A DNA stretch of 64,000 bases from Arthrobacter sp. zg-Y844 (GTDB lineage: Bacteria; Actinomycetota; Actinomycetes; Actinomycetales; Micrococcaceae), in NCBI RefSeq assembly GCF_024385465.1, contig NZ_JANFLS010000001.1, positions 1,240,001 to 1,304,000 on the forward strand, written 5' to 3'. Below the pieces are notes generated by a model. The model was not told the origin of the DNA. It saw only the letters and a program-made list of their open reading frames with translations, and searched no databases. The first letter of the stretch is position 1. Each line of letters opens with the position of its first letter. A program made the position numbers and the translations under genes. Below are positions 8,812 to 18,040 of the stretch, in pieces.

Positions 8812-10443
8812 CTAGGAAATCACGCCGTCCACGATGGCCTTGGCCTCGGCCTGGACCTGGTGCAGGTGTTCCTCGCCCTTGAAGGACTCGGCGTAGATCT
8901 TGTAGACGTCTTCCGTGCCCGAGGGGCGCGCGGCGAACCACGCGTTTTCCGTGGTCACCTTCAGGCCGCCGATGGGCGCGCCGTTGCCAGGTGCCTCGGT
9001 CAGGCGCGCGGTGATTTCCTCACCGGCCAGGGTGGTGGCGGTAACGTCCGACGGCGAGAGCTTGGCCAGCGCGGCCTTCTGCTCGCGGGTGGCGGGTGCG
9101 TCCACGCGCGCATATTCGGGATCGCCGAACTGGTTGGTCAGTTCGCGGTACCGCTGGGACGGGGTCTTGCCGGTGACGGCCGTCATTTCCGAGGCCAGCA
9201 GGGCCAGCAGGATGCCGTCCTTGTCAGTGCTCCAGGGGCTTCCGTCGAGCCGGAGGAAGGACGCACCGGCGGATTCCTCGCCGCCGAACGCGGTTTCGCC
9301 GGAGAGCAGGCCCGGCACGAACCACTTGAAGCCCACCGGTACCTCCATGAGGACCCGCCCCAGGTCTGCGGTAACGCGGTCGATCATGGAGGAGGAGACC
9401 AGGGTCTTGCCCACCATGGCGTCTGCGCTCCAGCCGGAGCGGTTGCGGTACAGGTAGTCAATCGCGGTTGCCAGGAAGTGGTTCGGGTTCATCAGTCCCG
9501 CATCCGGGGTGACAATGCCGTGCCGGTCGGCGTCGGCGTCGTTGCCCGTGGCAATGTCGTAATCCCCGGCCCGGGAAATCAGCGACGCCATGGCGAACGG
9601 CGAGGAGCAGTCCATGCGGATCTTCTCGTCCCAGTCCAGGGTCATGAAGGCCCACTGCGGGTCCACGTTGGGATTGACCACGGTGAGGTTCAGTGAGTGC
9701 CGTTCCGCGATGGCGCCCCAGTAGTCCACCGAGGCGCCGCCGAGGGGATCGGCGCCGATGTGGAGGCCGGCGCTCCGGATGGCATCCAGGTTCAGCACCG
9801 CGGGCAGGTCTTCCACGTAATGCGCCAGGAAGTCATAGGTGCCCACCGAATCGGCCAGGCGTGCTTCGCCCAGCGGGATGCGCCGGACCCCGTCCAGGCC
9901 GTTCTCCAGCAGCTGGTTGGCGCGGTCGGCAATCCAGTTGGTGATGTCCGATCCGGCGGGTCCGCCCGTGGGCGGGTTGTACTTGAAGCCGCCGTCCGCC
10001 GGAGGATTGTGCGACGGGGTGACCACAATGCCGTCAGCCTGGTCCGTGCGCGTGGAATTGTGCACCAGGATGGCATGGCTCACGGCCGGGGTGGGGGTGA
10101 ATCCGTTGCGTGCGTCGATCTGCACATTGACGCCGTTGGCGGCCAGCACTTCCAAGGCGGTGTTCTGCGCCGGTTCGGACAGGGCATGCGTGTCCTTGCC
10201 CATGAACAGCGGCCCGGTGATGCCCGCCGAGGTGCGGTATTCCACGATGGCCTGGGTGATGGCCGCGATGTGCTGCTCATTGAAGGCGCCGTTGAGGGAG
10301 GAACCGCGGTGCCCGGAGGTGCCGAAGGCCACGCGCTGGGCAACGTTGGACGGATCCGGTACGACGTCGTAATAGGCGTCCAAGAGTGCGGTGAGATCTA
10401 CAAGGTCGGAAGGTTCGGCGCGTTGGCCGGCACGATTAGACAT
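8812..10443 (-). CDS. pgm: Phosphoglucomutase (alpha-D-glucose)
   Basis: This 543-aa alpha-D-phosphohexomutase contains the phosphoserine loop [10 protein letters not shown] (~40-49), a metal-binding DADADRHG loop, the sugar-binding GGEESAG loop and the phosphate-binding RPSGTED motif near the C-terminus. It interconverts glucose-1-phosphate and glucose-6-phosphate for glycogen, trehalose and envelope sugars. I chose the ATG at 10443 (MSNRAG), the N-terminus expected of the family; an in-frame ATG at 10455 adds four residues. Neither has a well-spaced Shine-Dalgarno sequence. It converges on the ALDH operon. Confidence 0.93.
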   Translation of the reverse strand: MSNRAGQRAEPSDLVDLTALLDAYYDVVPDPSNVAQRVAFGTSGHRGSSLNGAFNEQHIAAITQAIVEYRTSAGITGPLFMGKDTHALSEPAQNTALEVLAANGVNVQIDARNGFTPTPAVSHAILVHNSTRTDQADGIVVTPSHNPPADGGFKYNPPTGGPAGSDITNWIADRANQLLENGLDGVRRIPLGEARLADSVGTYDFLAHYVEDLPAVLNLDAIRSAGLHIGADPLGGASVDYWGAIAERHSLNLTVVNPNVDPQWAFMTLDWDEKIRMDCSSPFAMASLISRAGDYDIATGNDADADRHGIVTPDAGLMNPNHFLATAIDYLYRNRSGWSADAMVGKTLVSSSMIDRVTADLGRVLMEVPVGFKWFVPGLLSGETAFGGEESAGASFLRLDGSPWSTDKDGILLALLASEMTAVTGKTPSQRYRELTNQFGDPEYARVDAPATREQKAALAKLSPSDVTATTLAGEEITARLTEAPGNGAPIGGLKVTTENAWFAARPSGTEDVYKIYAESFKGEEHLHQVQAEAKAIVDGVIS

Positions 10444-10559
10444 ACCCCTAAGCATGCCAAAGAAACGCAGTCGGCGGCAGACACGCCGTGCACGTAGAAA
10501 CGCAGGGGCACCCGTATGCTTCTAGCCGAAGCCGCGGGTGCGGCGGGGGAAGGAAGCTG

Positions 10560-10925
10560 ATGGCCACGTCGAGTAGTTCCGTGCCGCCGCAGGGCGCACT
10601 GCCGCACGGCGGCCTGCGCCGCGGCGCCCGGGCCATGATGGTTTTCTTCAACGTGCTCTACCTGTGCGCCGCACCGGTGTTCTGGTTTTTCTGGACGCAG
10701 CGCTCGGCGTTCGCACTGCCGGCCTGGGCGGAAACCGCCGCGGGTTTTGCCAGCGGACCGATGCCGGCGTTGGCCTTCGCGGCCGCCTGGGCCGCGGCGG
10801 GGATCCTCTTCGGGCGGGACCGGCGGCAGGCCGGAGCGGAGGCGTTCAATTCCGTCTGTGCACTGGGTGCCCTGGCGGCAGCAAGCGGCATGCTGGCGCT
10901 GGTCAGCGCCGGACTGGACGGCTAA
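10560..10925 (+). CDS. Small integral membrane protein, hypothetical
   Basis: The 121-aa product has three hydrophobic segments (~30-50, ~60-80, ~95-115) after a Ser/Pro/Gly-rich N-terminus. ATG 10560 has GGAAGGAAG just upstream, and a TATGCT -10-like sequence lies at 10515-10520. It is divergent from pgm. I do not recognise the family and no function is proposed. Confidence 0.65.
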   Translation: MATSSSSVPPQGALPHGGLRRGARAMMVFFNVLYLCAAPVFWFFWTQRSAFALPAWAETAAGFASGPMPALAFAAAWAAAGILFGRDRRQAGAEAFNSVCALGALAAASGMLALVSAGLDG

Positions 10926-10994
10926 GGCCCCGGGCACGGGTGAGGCGGGACGCCGGTCCCGCCCGCCGCACCCTCACGCAGGTCGGTGGCCCGC

Positions 10995-12200
10995 CTACCA
11001 GAGCCGGGCGCTGGCCAGCCGGGCACCTTCTCCGAGCGTCTCCAGCTTGGCCGCCGCGATCTGCGGATGCACCCGGCCGCCCAGCCCGCAGTCGGTGGAC
11101 GCAATGACGTTCTCGCGCCCCACCAGCCGGGCGAACCGTTCAATCCGGTCCGCCACCAGTTCCGGATGTTCCACCACGTTGGTGGCATGGGAGACCACGC
11201 CGGGAATGAGGACCTTCCCCTCCGGCAGCTTGGTATCCTCCCAGACCCGCCATTCGTGCTCATGCCGGACGTTGCCTGCCTCGAAGCTGTAGCCGCCGGC
11301 GTTAATCTGCAGCAGGGTGTCCACCAGGTGGCGGAACTCGATGTCCGTAGTGTGCGGCCCGTGCCAGGAACCCCAGCACAGGTGGAATCGGACCTGTTCC
11401 TCGGGCAGGCCGCGCAGGGCATAGTTCAGGGCCTCGACGCGGATCTGCGTGAACTTGAGGTAGTCGGCCACCGAAGGCTCGGGGTTGATCTGGTCCCAGT
11501 TCTCGGCAATGGACGGATCATCGATCTGGACGATCAGCCCGGCGTCCACGATGGCAAGGTATTCCTCCCGCATGGCATCCGCGCAGGCGTAGATGAACTC
11601 CTCCTCCGTCGCGTAGTACTCGTTGGCAATCCGCGAACAGGAGCCGGGGGAGAGTGAGGCGAGGAAACCCTCGGACAAACCTGCCTCGGCCAGACCGGAC
11701 TTGAGGTTGGCAATGTCGCCGGCCACGGCGTCGTACCCCGTGTATTCCACGGGACCCGTGACCTTGGGAAAGACCTTCTGCGCCCCGGTGGTGATGCCGG
11801 AGGTTGGGTCGGTGTAGGCATCGGCGAAGCGCTGCCGGTCGCGGCGGTCCCCGAAACTGGTGAGGACAACGTTTCCGGGCTCGGAGCGGTGCGGTTCCAT
11901 GTTCCAGATCCCCGTCTCGGCAACGCTCAGGCCGCCAAGCCGGGCAAACGAGTAGGACCACCAGGCCCCGTAGTCGACGTCCGCGGACATCGCATGCCCG
12001 TATTCGCCGTCGTTGGGGATATCGATACCCGCCTGGCGCTGGCGGCGCACGAGGTCGGCGACGGCGGCCTGCAGCAGTTCGGCGTAGCCTTCCGTATCCG
12101 CGGGGTCGGTTTCCCGGGCCGCGTTCGCGGCAATCAGTTCAGGGGTCCGGGGGAGCGAACCGGCGTGCGTGGTCAAAATACGGTCAGTGCTTTTGCGCAT
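10995..12200 (-). CDS. Cobalamin-independent methionine synthase (MetE C-terminal-like)
   Basis: The 401-aa protein opens LTTHAGSLPRTPEL and contains DGEYGH and a C-terminal HxEFRH/DCGLGG pattern typical of the MetE catalytic barrel (COG0620). Full MetE is about 750 aa; this stand-alone barrel form lacks the N-terminal half, and its methyl donor and acceptor are uncertain. ATG 12200 is preceded by AAGGAT. Immediately upstream is a SAM-IV-type riboswitch, which independently links the gene to methionine or methyl-group metabolism. It is probably shut off when S-adenosylmethionine is abundant. Confidence 0.85.
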   Translation of the reverse strand: MRKSTDRILTTHAGSLPRTPELIAANAARETDPADTEGYAELLQAAVADLVRRQRQAGIDIPNDGEYGHAMSADVDYGAWWSYSFARLGGLSVAETGIWNMEPHRSEPGNVVLTSFGDRRDRQRFADAYTDPTSGITTGAQKVFPKVTGPVEYTGYDAVAGDIANLKSGLAEAGLSEGFLASLSPGSCSRIANEYYATEEEFIYACADAMREEYLAIVDAGLIVQIDDPSIAENWDQINPEPSVADYLKFTQIRVEALNYALRGLPEEQVRFHLCWGSWHGPHTTDIEFRHLVDTLLQINAGGYSFEAGNVRHEHEWRVWEDTKLPEGKVLIPGVVSHATNVVEHPELVADRIERFARLVGRENVIASTDCGLGGRVHPQIAAAKLETLGEGARLASARLW

Positions 12201-12206
12201 GGCAGT

Positions 12207-12345
12207 GATCCTTAAGGAATCGGTGCTCTTGCCCGCACCGGATGCCCAAGGGGCGGTGCAGGCCGCTTCGTCATCCGAACCACCCGTGAAGCATGGGGTT
12301 GGTGCACGGCCAAGTCGGAGCTTGGCGGCCGTGTCTCCTGAAGCT
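12207..12345 (-). promoter_or_regulatory. SAM-IV-type (SAM clan) riboswitch
   Basis: Read on the minus strand, a 5-bp P1 (12340-12344 with 12265-12269) encloses a P2 hairpin (12305-12333; two 5-bp helices with a 3-base bulge) and an ACC-CAACCCC-like core with a P3. The P2 loop (12315-12320, TCCGA in sense) can pair with TCGGA at 12274-12279, the SAM-clan pseudoknot. Compared with the mycobacterial SAM-IV sequence I recall, both sides of this pseudoknot have changed together. A following hairpin (12254-12259 with 12235-12240) and a GGGCAAG segment match SAM-IV order. The Shine-Dalgarno AAGGATC lies in a CCTTAAGG palindrome (12207-12221), suggesting translational control. Confidence 0.75.
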
Positions 12346-12399
12346 GGGACCCATCCTAACCACGCCGCAGGGATGCAGCCAAGCATGTGACGGGACGGC

Positions 12400-12442
12400 A
12401 AAAAGGACGGCGGCACCGGAAAGTTCCGGTGCCGCCGTCCTT
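12400..12442 (-). terminator. Rho-independent terminator after the POT transporter
   Basis: A 19-bp perfect inverted repeat (12403-12421 with 12424-12442) is followed on the minus strand by five T (complement of 12400-12404). It separates the transporter from the riboswitch-controlled gene. Confidence 0.88.
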
Positions 12443-12466
12443 AGTGAAACGCTTGGTGCCTGCCTG

Positions 12467-13936
12467 CTAGCGCACGCCGCCCATGAGCTTCTTGATCGAC
12501 GGTGTCGCGACAGCCAGGGCGATGCCCAGGATGATTGCGGTGACGCCGCTGAAGGTGAAGTAGCTGACCTCAGTTGCGGGATCGTAGAACTGTGCCAGCC
12601 AGCCTGCCAGGGTGGTGCCCAGGGAGACGGACAGGAAGAACAGGGCCACCATCTGGGTCCGGAAGATTTCCGGAGCCAGCTTGGTTGCCACGGACAGGCC
12701 AATCGGGGAGATGAACAGCTCCGCGAACGTGAACAGGAGCAGGATGCCGACGATCGCCAGCAGCGGGGTGCTGTTGGCGCCGCCGCCGGAGAACGGAATG
12801 AAGGCCAGGAACGCCAGGCCCATCACTGCCAGGCCCAGGGCGAACTTCAGCGGTGAGGACGGCTGGCGGTCGCCCAGCTTGGTCCAGACGGCGGCAAACA
12901 CTGCAGCGAAGATGATGATGAAGATCGGGTTGATCGACTGGACCCAGCTCGGCGGCATTTCCCACCCGAAGATGTGCCGGTCCAGGGAGGTGTCGGCGTA
13001 CAGGGCCACCACGGTGAACTGCTGCTGGAACAGCGCCCAGAAAGCGGCACTGGCGATGAACAGCGGCATGAAGGAGTAAACACGCCGGCGTTCTAGCCTG
13101 TCCACCTTCGGACTGCGCAGGATGATGATGAAGTACGCGATGGAGGCCAGGATGGCGACCGTGGCCATGACCACTGCCAGGTTCTCCGCCTTGAGCAGGC
13201 CGAAGGCGGCGGCCAGGGCGACGATGACCACGACTGCGGCAACGACGATGCCCATGGGGAGGTACTTCTTGCGCGGCAGCGGGTTGGTGACCTCGTGGGC
13301 TGCCTTGGGCAGGTACTTGCGGGTCATGCCGTACTGGACCAGGCCGATGGCCATGCCGATAGCGGCCAGGCCGAAGCCGTAGTGGAAGCCAAGGCGGACC
13401 TGGAGGAGGCCGGTCAGGAGCGGGCCGACGAGGGCGCCGAGGTTGATGCCCATGTAGAAGAGGGAGAAACCGGCGTCGCGTCGTTCGTCCTTCTCCTCGT
13501 ACAGGGTGCCCACCAGGGAGGTCGCGTTGGCCTTGACGCCGCCGGAACCCAGGGCAATCAGGATCAGGCCGGCGGCCAGTCCCACGGAACCGGGGAGCAC
13601 AGCCAGGGAAATGTGGCCGAGGACCACGATCGCGGCGGAGTAGAACAGCACCCGCTCCGAGCCGAACACGCGGTCGGCGAGCCAGGCACCGACGATGGTG
13701 GAAAGGTACACGCCACCGCCGTAGGCGCCGACCAGGGAGACGGCAATGGCTTCGTCGATGCCGAGGCCGCCGTCGGTGGTGCTGTAGTACATGTAGTACA
13801 GCAGGATGCCCTGCATGCCGTAGAAGGAGAATCGCTCCCACAGCTCAACGCTGAAGAGGTTGGCCAACATCCGGGGATGGCCGAAGAAGGTTTTACGCGC
13901 TTCTTGTACGCCTGAGGTACTGGGGGTATGGCTCAC
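12467..13936 (-). CDS. POT/PTR2 proton-dependent oligopeptide transporter
   Basis: The 489-aa protein has 12-14 predicted membrane helices and the POT signatures: ExxERFSFYGM in helix 1 (VELWERFSFYGM, ~29-40), the GAWLADR loop and FSLFYMGINLGA (PTR2 signature, ~150-165). Such transporters import di- and tripeptides with protons. The ATG at 13936 opens MSHTPSTSG. It is transcribed alone, ending at the terminator at 12400-12442. It sits upstream of the MetE-like gene, but that gene has its own leader, so co-regulation is not implied. Confidence 0.92.
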   Translation of the reverse strand: MSHTPSTSGVQEARKTFFGHPRMLANLFSVELWERFSFYGMQGILLYYMYYSTTDGGLGIDEAIAVSLVGAYGGGVYLSTIVGAWLADRVFGSERVLFYSAAIVVLGHISLAVLPGSVGLAAGLILIALGSGGVKANATSLVGTLYEEKDERRDAGFSLFYMGINLGALVGPLLTGLLQVRLGFHYGFGLAAIGMAIGLVQYGMTRKYLPKAAHEVTNPLPRKKYLPMGIVVAAVVVIVALAAAFGLLKAENLAVVMATVAILASIAYFIIILRSPKVDRLERRRVYSFMPLFIASAAFWALFQQQFTVVALYADTSLDRHIFGWEMPPSWVQSINPIFIIIFAAVFAAVWTKLGDRQPSSPLKFALGLAVMGLAFLAFIPFSGGGANSTPLLAIVGILLLFTFAELFISPIGLSVATKLAPEIFRTQMVALFFLSVSLGTTLAGWLAQFYDPATEVSYFTFSGVTAIILGIALAVATPSIKKLMGGVR

Positions 13937-14140
13937 GAGGTTAATATTCCCACTCCCTCCCGGGGGTCAAGCAGGCCGAACTGAAAGAATCCGCCGGAGA
14001 CTAGGCAGCTTTCCCGGTGAGCTATGTCGAAGGTCACATGAAAAAAGGATGATTTTGCCAGCGTTACATGCATACCTGCCTGCATGACGCGCGGATTTGC
14101 ACGTCTGCGACGGAATTCCCTAAGCAGGCAGGGGGTTGGC

Positions 14141-15133
14141 ATGGGTATGCCAAGCCTCAGCGTTCCCGTCTCGATCCTTGACCGTGCCAACTCCCGCGAA
14201 GGGTTTCCCGAGCCGGAGGCGTTTAATGCAGTGCTTGAACGCGCCGAATCGGCAGACCGGCTGGGCTACAGGCGCTTTTGGGTTGCCGAGCACCATGCCG
14301 TGGCCGGAATTGCCGGCTCGGCACCCGCCGTCCTGATGGCCGCCCTGGCGGCACGCACCAACAGCATCCGGATCGGCTCCGGCGGCGTGATGCTGCCGAA
14401 CCACCAGCCGCTGGTCGTGGCCGAGCAGGCGGCGACGCTGCAGGCCCTGTATCCCGGCCGGATTGATCTTGGCCTGGGCCGTTCCCTCGGTTTCACTCCG
14501 GCGGTGCGGAAGGCACTGCGGGCAGGACCGGCCGAGGCGGAGGAATTCGAAGGGCAGTTGGCGGAACTGCTCGCTTATCTCGACGGCACCGCGCCGATCA
14601 CCGCCCGCCCGCAGGACCGCGGCCGGACCCCGGTGTTTGTGCTTGCCACCGGAGCGGGAGTGGACATAGCAGCACGCGCCGGCCTCGGCGTCGTCCTGGG
14701 CGGCCCGGCGCTGTTCCGGCAGAACAGTGCCGGGCAGACAGGTGCACTGGAGCGGTACCGCTCCTCCTTCCGCCCCTCGGACCGTTTTCCCCGGCCCTAC
14801 GTGCTGGCGGCAGTCAACATCGCCGCGGCCGGGAGTGAAGAAGAGGCACGGGAACTGCTGCTGCCCGAGGCACATGCCCTGGCCGATTCCCGGACCAAGG
14901 GGGTGTTCCCCGCCCTGTCGGCAGCTCACCGCGCCGCCGAACTGTCCGGACGGCAGCAGGACCTGGTCCGCGCCACCCTCGAGACCTCTGTCTACGGGAC
15001 ACCGGAACAGGTGCACGGCAGGCTCGAGGACCTGGTGGCTTCCTCCGGTGCGGACGAGCTGCTCGTTACCGGCGGCGCCTTCGATGTCGAGGGACAGCGG
15101 GAATCAGACCGGCTGCTGGCAGGGCTCTTCTAG
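14141..15133 (+). CDS. Luciferase-like (LLM) flavin-dependent oxidoreductase
   Basis: The 330-aa product matches the bacterial luciferase-like monooxygenase fold of the MsnO8-like subgroup: FWVAEHHAVAG (~45-55), IRIGSGGVMLPNHQPLVVAEQ (about 75-95), and DLGLGRSLG. Relatives use FMNH2 (or F420) for oxidations of varied substrates; the substrate here is unknown. ATG 14141 (MGMPSLSVP) is preceded by AGGGGG six bases upstream. It stands alone, converging with the amidase gene, with two bases between their stops. Confidence 0.85.
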   Translation: MGMPSLSVPVSILDRANSREGFPEPEAFNAVLERAESADRLGYRRFWVAEHHAVAGIAGSAPAVLMAALAARTNSIRIGSGGVMLPNHQPLVVAEQAATLQALYPGRIDLGLGRSLGFTPAVRKALRAGPAEAEEFEGQLAELLAYLDGTAPITARPQDRGRTPVFVLATGAGVDIAARAGLGVVLGGPALFRQNSAGQTGALERYRSSFRPSDRFPRPYVLAAVNIAAAGSEEEARELLLPEAHALADSRTKGVFPALSAAHRAAELSGRQQDLVRATLETSVYGTPEQVHGRLEDLVASSGADELLVTGGAFDVEGQRESDRLLAGLF

Positions 15134-15134
15134 G

Positions 15135-16535
15135 TCAATAGCCCAGTTGGGCCGCCACGGCCAGCAGATCCGCTTCCGCACCGGGCCGCCCGATCAGCTG
15201 GATCCCCATGGGCAGTCCGTCCGCGGTATCCAGCACCGGCAGGGTAATCGCGGGAAGCCCGCAGACATTCACCATGGAGGTGAAGGGGGAGTACCGGCAT
15301 TGCCTCGCGTAATCCTCGTCCGCCCGGTCACCGGCGCCGGCGTCGCCGCTGGCGTACCAGCCGAGGGGCCGCGGCGGCATTGCCAGGGTAGGCGTCAGGA
15401 TCATGTCGTAGGCGCTGTACTGCCGGATGGTCTCGGCCTCGAAGGCGCGGAGGACCTCGACGGCGGACACCAGGTCCGCGGCACTGCGCTGAAGGGCGCG
15501 CTGACGCATGACGGCGGCCAGGTCGGTCAGCCGTTCTTCCCCGCCCGGTGCCAGGACGGCGGTGGCCAGCCCGGCCGTCCACACCACCTGGAACGCGTCC
15601 GGATACCGTTCGTCATAAACCAGGTCCGTGTCCAGCAGGTCGTGGCCGGCGCCGGTCAGGGCCGCGATACCGGCGTCGAGCGCCTGTACCGCCTCGGGAT
15701 CAAGCCGGATCTCCAATCCGGATTCGAAGGGTGAACGGGTGCTGATCCCGATCCGGAACCTGCCCTCGGCCCGCAGTGCGGCCTCGAGGAAGGTTCCGGC
15801 GGCGGGGGCCGCGCTGGTGGCGCGGTAATTGGGTTCGTCGACCATCGCATCCAGCAGCAGTGCCGCATCCGCTGCATTCCGGGCCAGCGGGCCGGCCACC
15901 ACGAACTGCCCCAGGTCCTGCTGCCCTGAGCCGGCCGGGATCCGCCCGCGGTTGGGCTTCAGGCCCACCAGTCCGGTGGCCGCCGCAGGGATGCGTACCG
16001 AGCCGCCGCCGTCGGTGCCCGGCGCAAAGGGAATCAATCCGGCGGCGACTGCGGCTGCGCTGCCGCCGGAGGATCCTCCGGGGCTGAGCCGCTGGTCGCG
16101 CGGGTTCCGCGCCGGCGGACCCACCCGGTTTTCGCTGTAGCTGCTGAGCCCGAATTCGGGGACCTGGGTCTTGCCGAGGCTGATCGCCCCGGCCCGGCGA
16201 AGGACGGCCGGCAGGGCCGCGTCCTCCCGGGCTGTCCACGGGTCCAGGGCCGTGCTGCCCATGGTGGTGCGCACGCCGGCCACATCGGTGAGGTCCTTGT
16301 GCGCCAGCGGCATTCCGTGCAGCAGGCCCAGTTCGCCGCCCCGGGCACGGTGTGCGTCCGCGGCCCGCGCCTCGGCGACGGCGAGTTCCGGCGTCGGCGT
16401 GAGGAAGGCACCCAATGCCGGGTTGAGCTCTTCGATGCGCCGCAGGTAGTGGTCCGTGGCTTCCTCCGCGCCGAGCCCGCCGGAGGCCAGGGCATCCCGG
16501 AGTTCGACGGCGGTCATCTCGTGGGGAGCGGGCAT
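15135..16535 (-). CDS. Amidase signature family hydrolase
   Basis: The 466-aa enzyme carries the Ser-cisSer-Lys triad: Lys80 in AHKDLTD, Ser155 in SPGGSSGGS and Ser179 in GTDGGGSVRIPAA. The family hydrolyses amides (acetamide, indoleacetamide, nylon oligomers and others). It is not part of a gatCAB operon and lacks gatB or gatC neighbours, so a catabolic amidase is more likely than Glu-tRNA(Gln) amidotransferase. ATG 16535 lies at the expected N-terminus (MTAVELRDAL a few residues in). Substrate unknown. Confidence 0.88.
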   Translation of the reverse strand: MPAPHEMTAVELRDALASGGLGAEEATDHYLRRIEELNPALGAFLTPTPELAVAEARAADAHRARGGELGLLHGMPLAHKDLTDVAGVRTTMGSTALDPWTAREDAALPAVLRRAGAISLGKTQVPEFGLSSYSENRVGPPARNPRDQRLSPGGSSGGSAAAVAAGLIPFAPGTDGGGSVRIPAAATGLVGLKPNRGRIPAGSGQQDLGQFVVAGPLARNAADAALLLDAMVDEPNYRATSAAPAAGTFLEAALRAEGRFRIGISTRSPFESGLEIRLDPEAVQALDAGIAALTGAGHDLLDTDLVYDERYPDAFQVVWTAGLATAVLAPGGEERLTDLAAVMRQRALQRSAADLVSAVEVLRAFEAETIRQYSAYDMILTPTLAMPPRPLGWYASGDAGAGDRADEDYARQCRYSPFTSMVNVCGLPAITLPVLDTADGLPMGIQLIGRPGAEADLLAVAAQLGY

Positions 16536-16686
16536 TGCGAGCCTTTCGGTGCGGGCGGCGTCCGGGCGTTTATTCTCTCGGACCGCGTCCCACTATAGGC
16601 TGGACAAAACGGCACCGTACGGCGGGCCCGGGCGTGCCCGGAACCGTGGTGCGGGGCGACATTTCCGTTCGACAGTGAGGGCAGCA

Positions 16687-17013
16687 ATGAGTGAGATGCA
16701 GAGCGTAACCGTAGACACCATTCCCGAGGGCGCGAAGATCCTCGACGTACGGGAAGACTACGAGTGGGAGGCCGGCCACGTTGACGGCGCCCTCCACATC
16801 CCGCTCGACCGGCTGCCCGAGGCCCTGGACGATCTGGACCCGGACCAGGACCTTGCCGTCATCTGCCGCACCGGCGGCCGCAGTGCCCGGGCCACCCAGT
16901 GGCTGGAAGCCAACGGCTACTCCGCCGTCAACGTCAACGGCGGGATGGGTGCCTGGCTCGAGGCGGGGAAGCCCATGGTTTCCGACAACGGGCAGGAACC
17001 GACCGTTAAATGA
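16687..17013 (+). CDS. Rhodanese-like domain protein
   Basis: The 108-aa single rhodanese domain has the DVREDYEWEAGHVDGALHIP substrate-loop lead-in and the active-site loop CRTGGRS with the catalytic Cys (~59). Such proteins carry sulfur as a cysteine persulfide or hand it to partners. ATG 16687 follows GAGGG. Its stop overlaps the pheA start by four bases (ATGA), so it is translationally coupled to prephenate dehydratase. The functional reason for that pairing is not clear. Confidence 0.88.
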   Translation: MSEMQSVTVDTIPEGAKILDVREDYEWEAGHVDGALHIPLDRLPEALDDLDPDQDLAVICRTGGRSARATQWLEANGYSAVNVNGGMGAWLEAGKPMVSDNGQEPTVK

Positions 17014-17990
17014 CGCATGCCGCCGACACCCAGACCGCCCCGCATCACCGCGGTCCGCTGGGGGAAACCGTGGTTTATGCCTACCTCGGTCCGGAGGGCA
17101 CCTTTACGGAGGCTGCACTGCTGACCATTCCGGGCGCCCGGGACGCCATCCGCATTCCGGCGCCCAGCGTGAATTCCGCACTGGAAATGGTCCGCTCCGG
17201 GCAGGCCACCGCTGCAGTCGTGCCGATTGAAAACTCGGTGGAGGGCGGTGTCAGTGCCACCCTCGATGCGCTGTCCGCCGGTGCCTCGCTGCGGATCCTG
17301 AGGGAAATCCTGGTCCCCATCACCTTTGTCCTGGCGGTGCGGCCGGGGGTGGCCCTGGCGGACATCCGCACGGTTTCCACGCACACCCATGCCTGGGCGC
17401 AGTGCCGGGAATGGGCTGCGGGAAATATTCCCGCAGCGGAATACTTGCCCGCTTCCTCAACGGCAGCGGCAGCAGTAGGACTGAGCGAAGCCGATCCGTC
17501 CTTCGACGCGGCGATCTGCGCACCGCTGGTGGCGCAGCGGCTGGGGCTGGAAGTTCTGGCGGCGGACATCGGCGATGTCCGCGATGCCGTCACCCGATTC
17601 GTGATGATCAGCCAGCCCGGCCTGCTCCCCGAACCAACCGGCTCCGACAAGACCACCCTCGTAGTTCCCCTGCCGGAGGACCACCCGGGTGCCCTGATGG
17701 AAATCCTCGAGCAGTTCTCCACCCGCGGGGTGAACCTGAGCCGGATCGAGTCCCGTCCCACGGGTATGTTCCTCGGTGACTATTTCTTCAGCATCGACGC
17801 CGACGGCCACGTCGCGGATGCCCGGATGGCGGATGCATTGAAGGGCCTGCACCGGATCAGCCCGGAACTGCGTTTCCTGGGCTCCTATCCGCGGGCGGAC
17901 CACCGCGAGTCGGAAATACCCCGGCACACCAGCGACGAGGCGTTCCGGGCCGCTGACATTTGGTTCGAGTCCCTGCTGAACGGATACTAG
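17010..17990 (+). CDS. pheA: Prephenate dehydratase
   Basis: The 326-aa protein opens with YLGPEGTFTE (~25-34), has the catalytic TRF motif at 195-197 (DAVTRFVMI), and a C-terminal ACT domain with the phenylalanine-binding GALM (~227) and ESRP (247-250) motifs. It converts prephenate to phenylpyruvate and should be feedback-inhibited by phenylalanine. It is the monofunctional actinobacterial type with no chorismate mutase fusion. It is coupled to the upstream rhodanese gene. Confidence 0.95.
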   Translation: MTHAADTQTAPHHRGPLGETVVYAYLGPEGTFTEAALLTIPGARDAIRIPAPSVNSALEMVRSGQATAAVVPIENSVEGGVSATLDALSAGASLRILREILVPITFVLAVRPGVALADIRTVSTHTHAWAQCREWAAGNIPAAEYLPASSTAAAAVGLSEADPSFDAAICAPLVAQRLGLEVLAADIGDVRDAVTRFVMISQPGLLPEPTGSDKTTLVVPLPEDHPGALMEILEQFSTRGVNLSRIESRPTGMFLGDYFFSIDADGHVADARMADALKGLHRISPELRFLGSYPRADHRESEIPRHTSDEAFRAADIWFESLLNGY

Positions 17991-18040
17991 GGCTGGAAGC
18001 TGCGGCCGAACCGTTCCGCGGCGGGTGAAAGGGACGCACC

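Noticed and set aside
15135-16535. GatA subunit of the Glu-tRNA(Gln) amidotransferase
   Set aside because: No gatB or gatC neighbour; the amidase signature alone is shared by many catabolic amidases.
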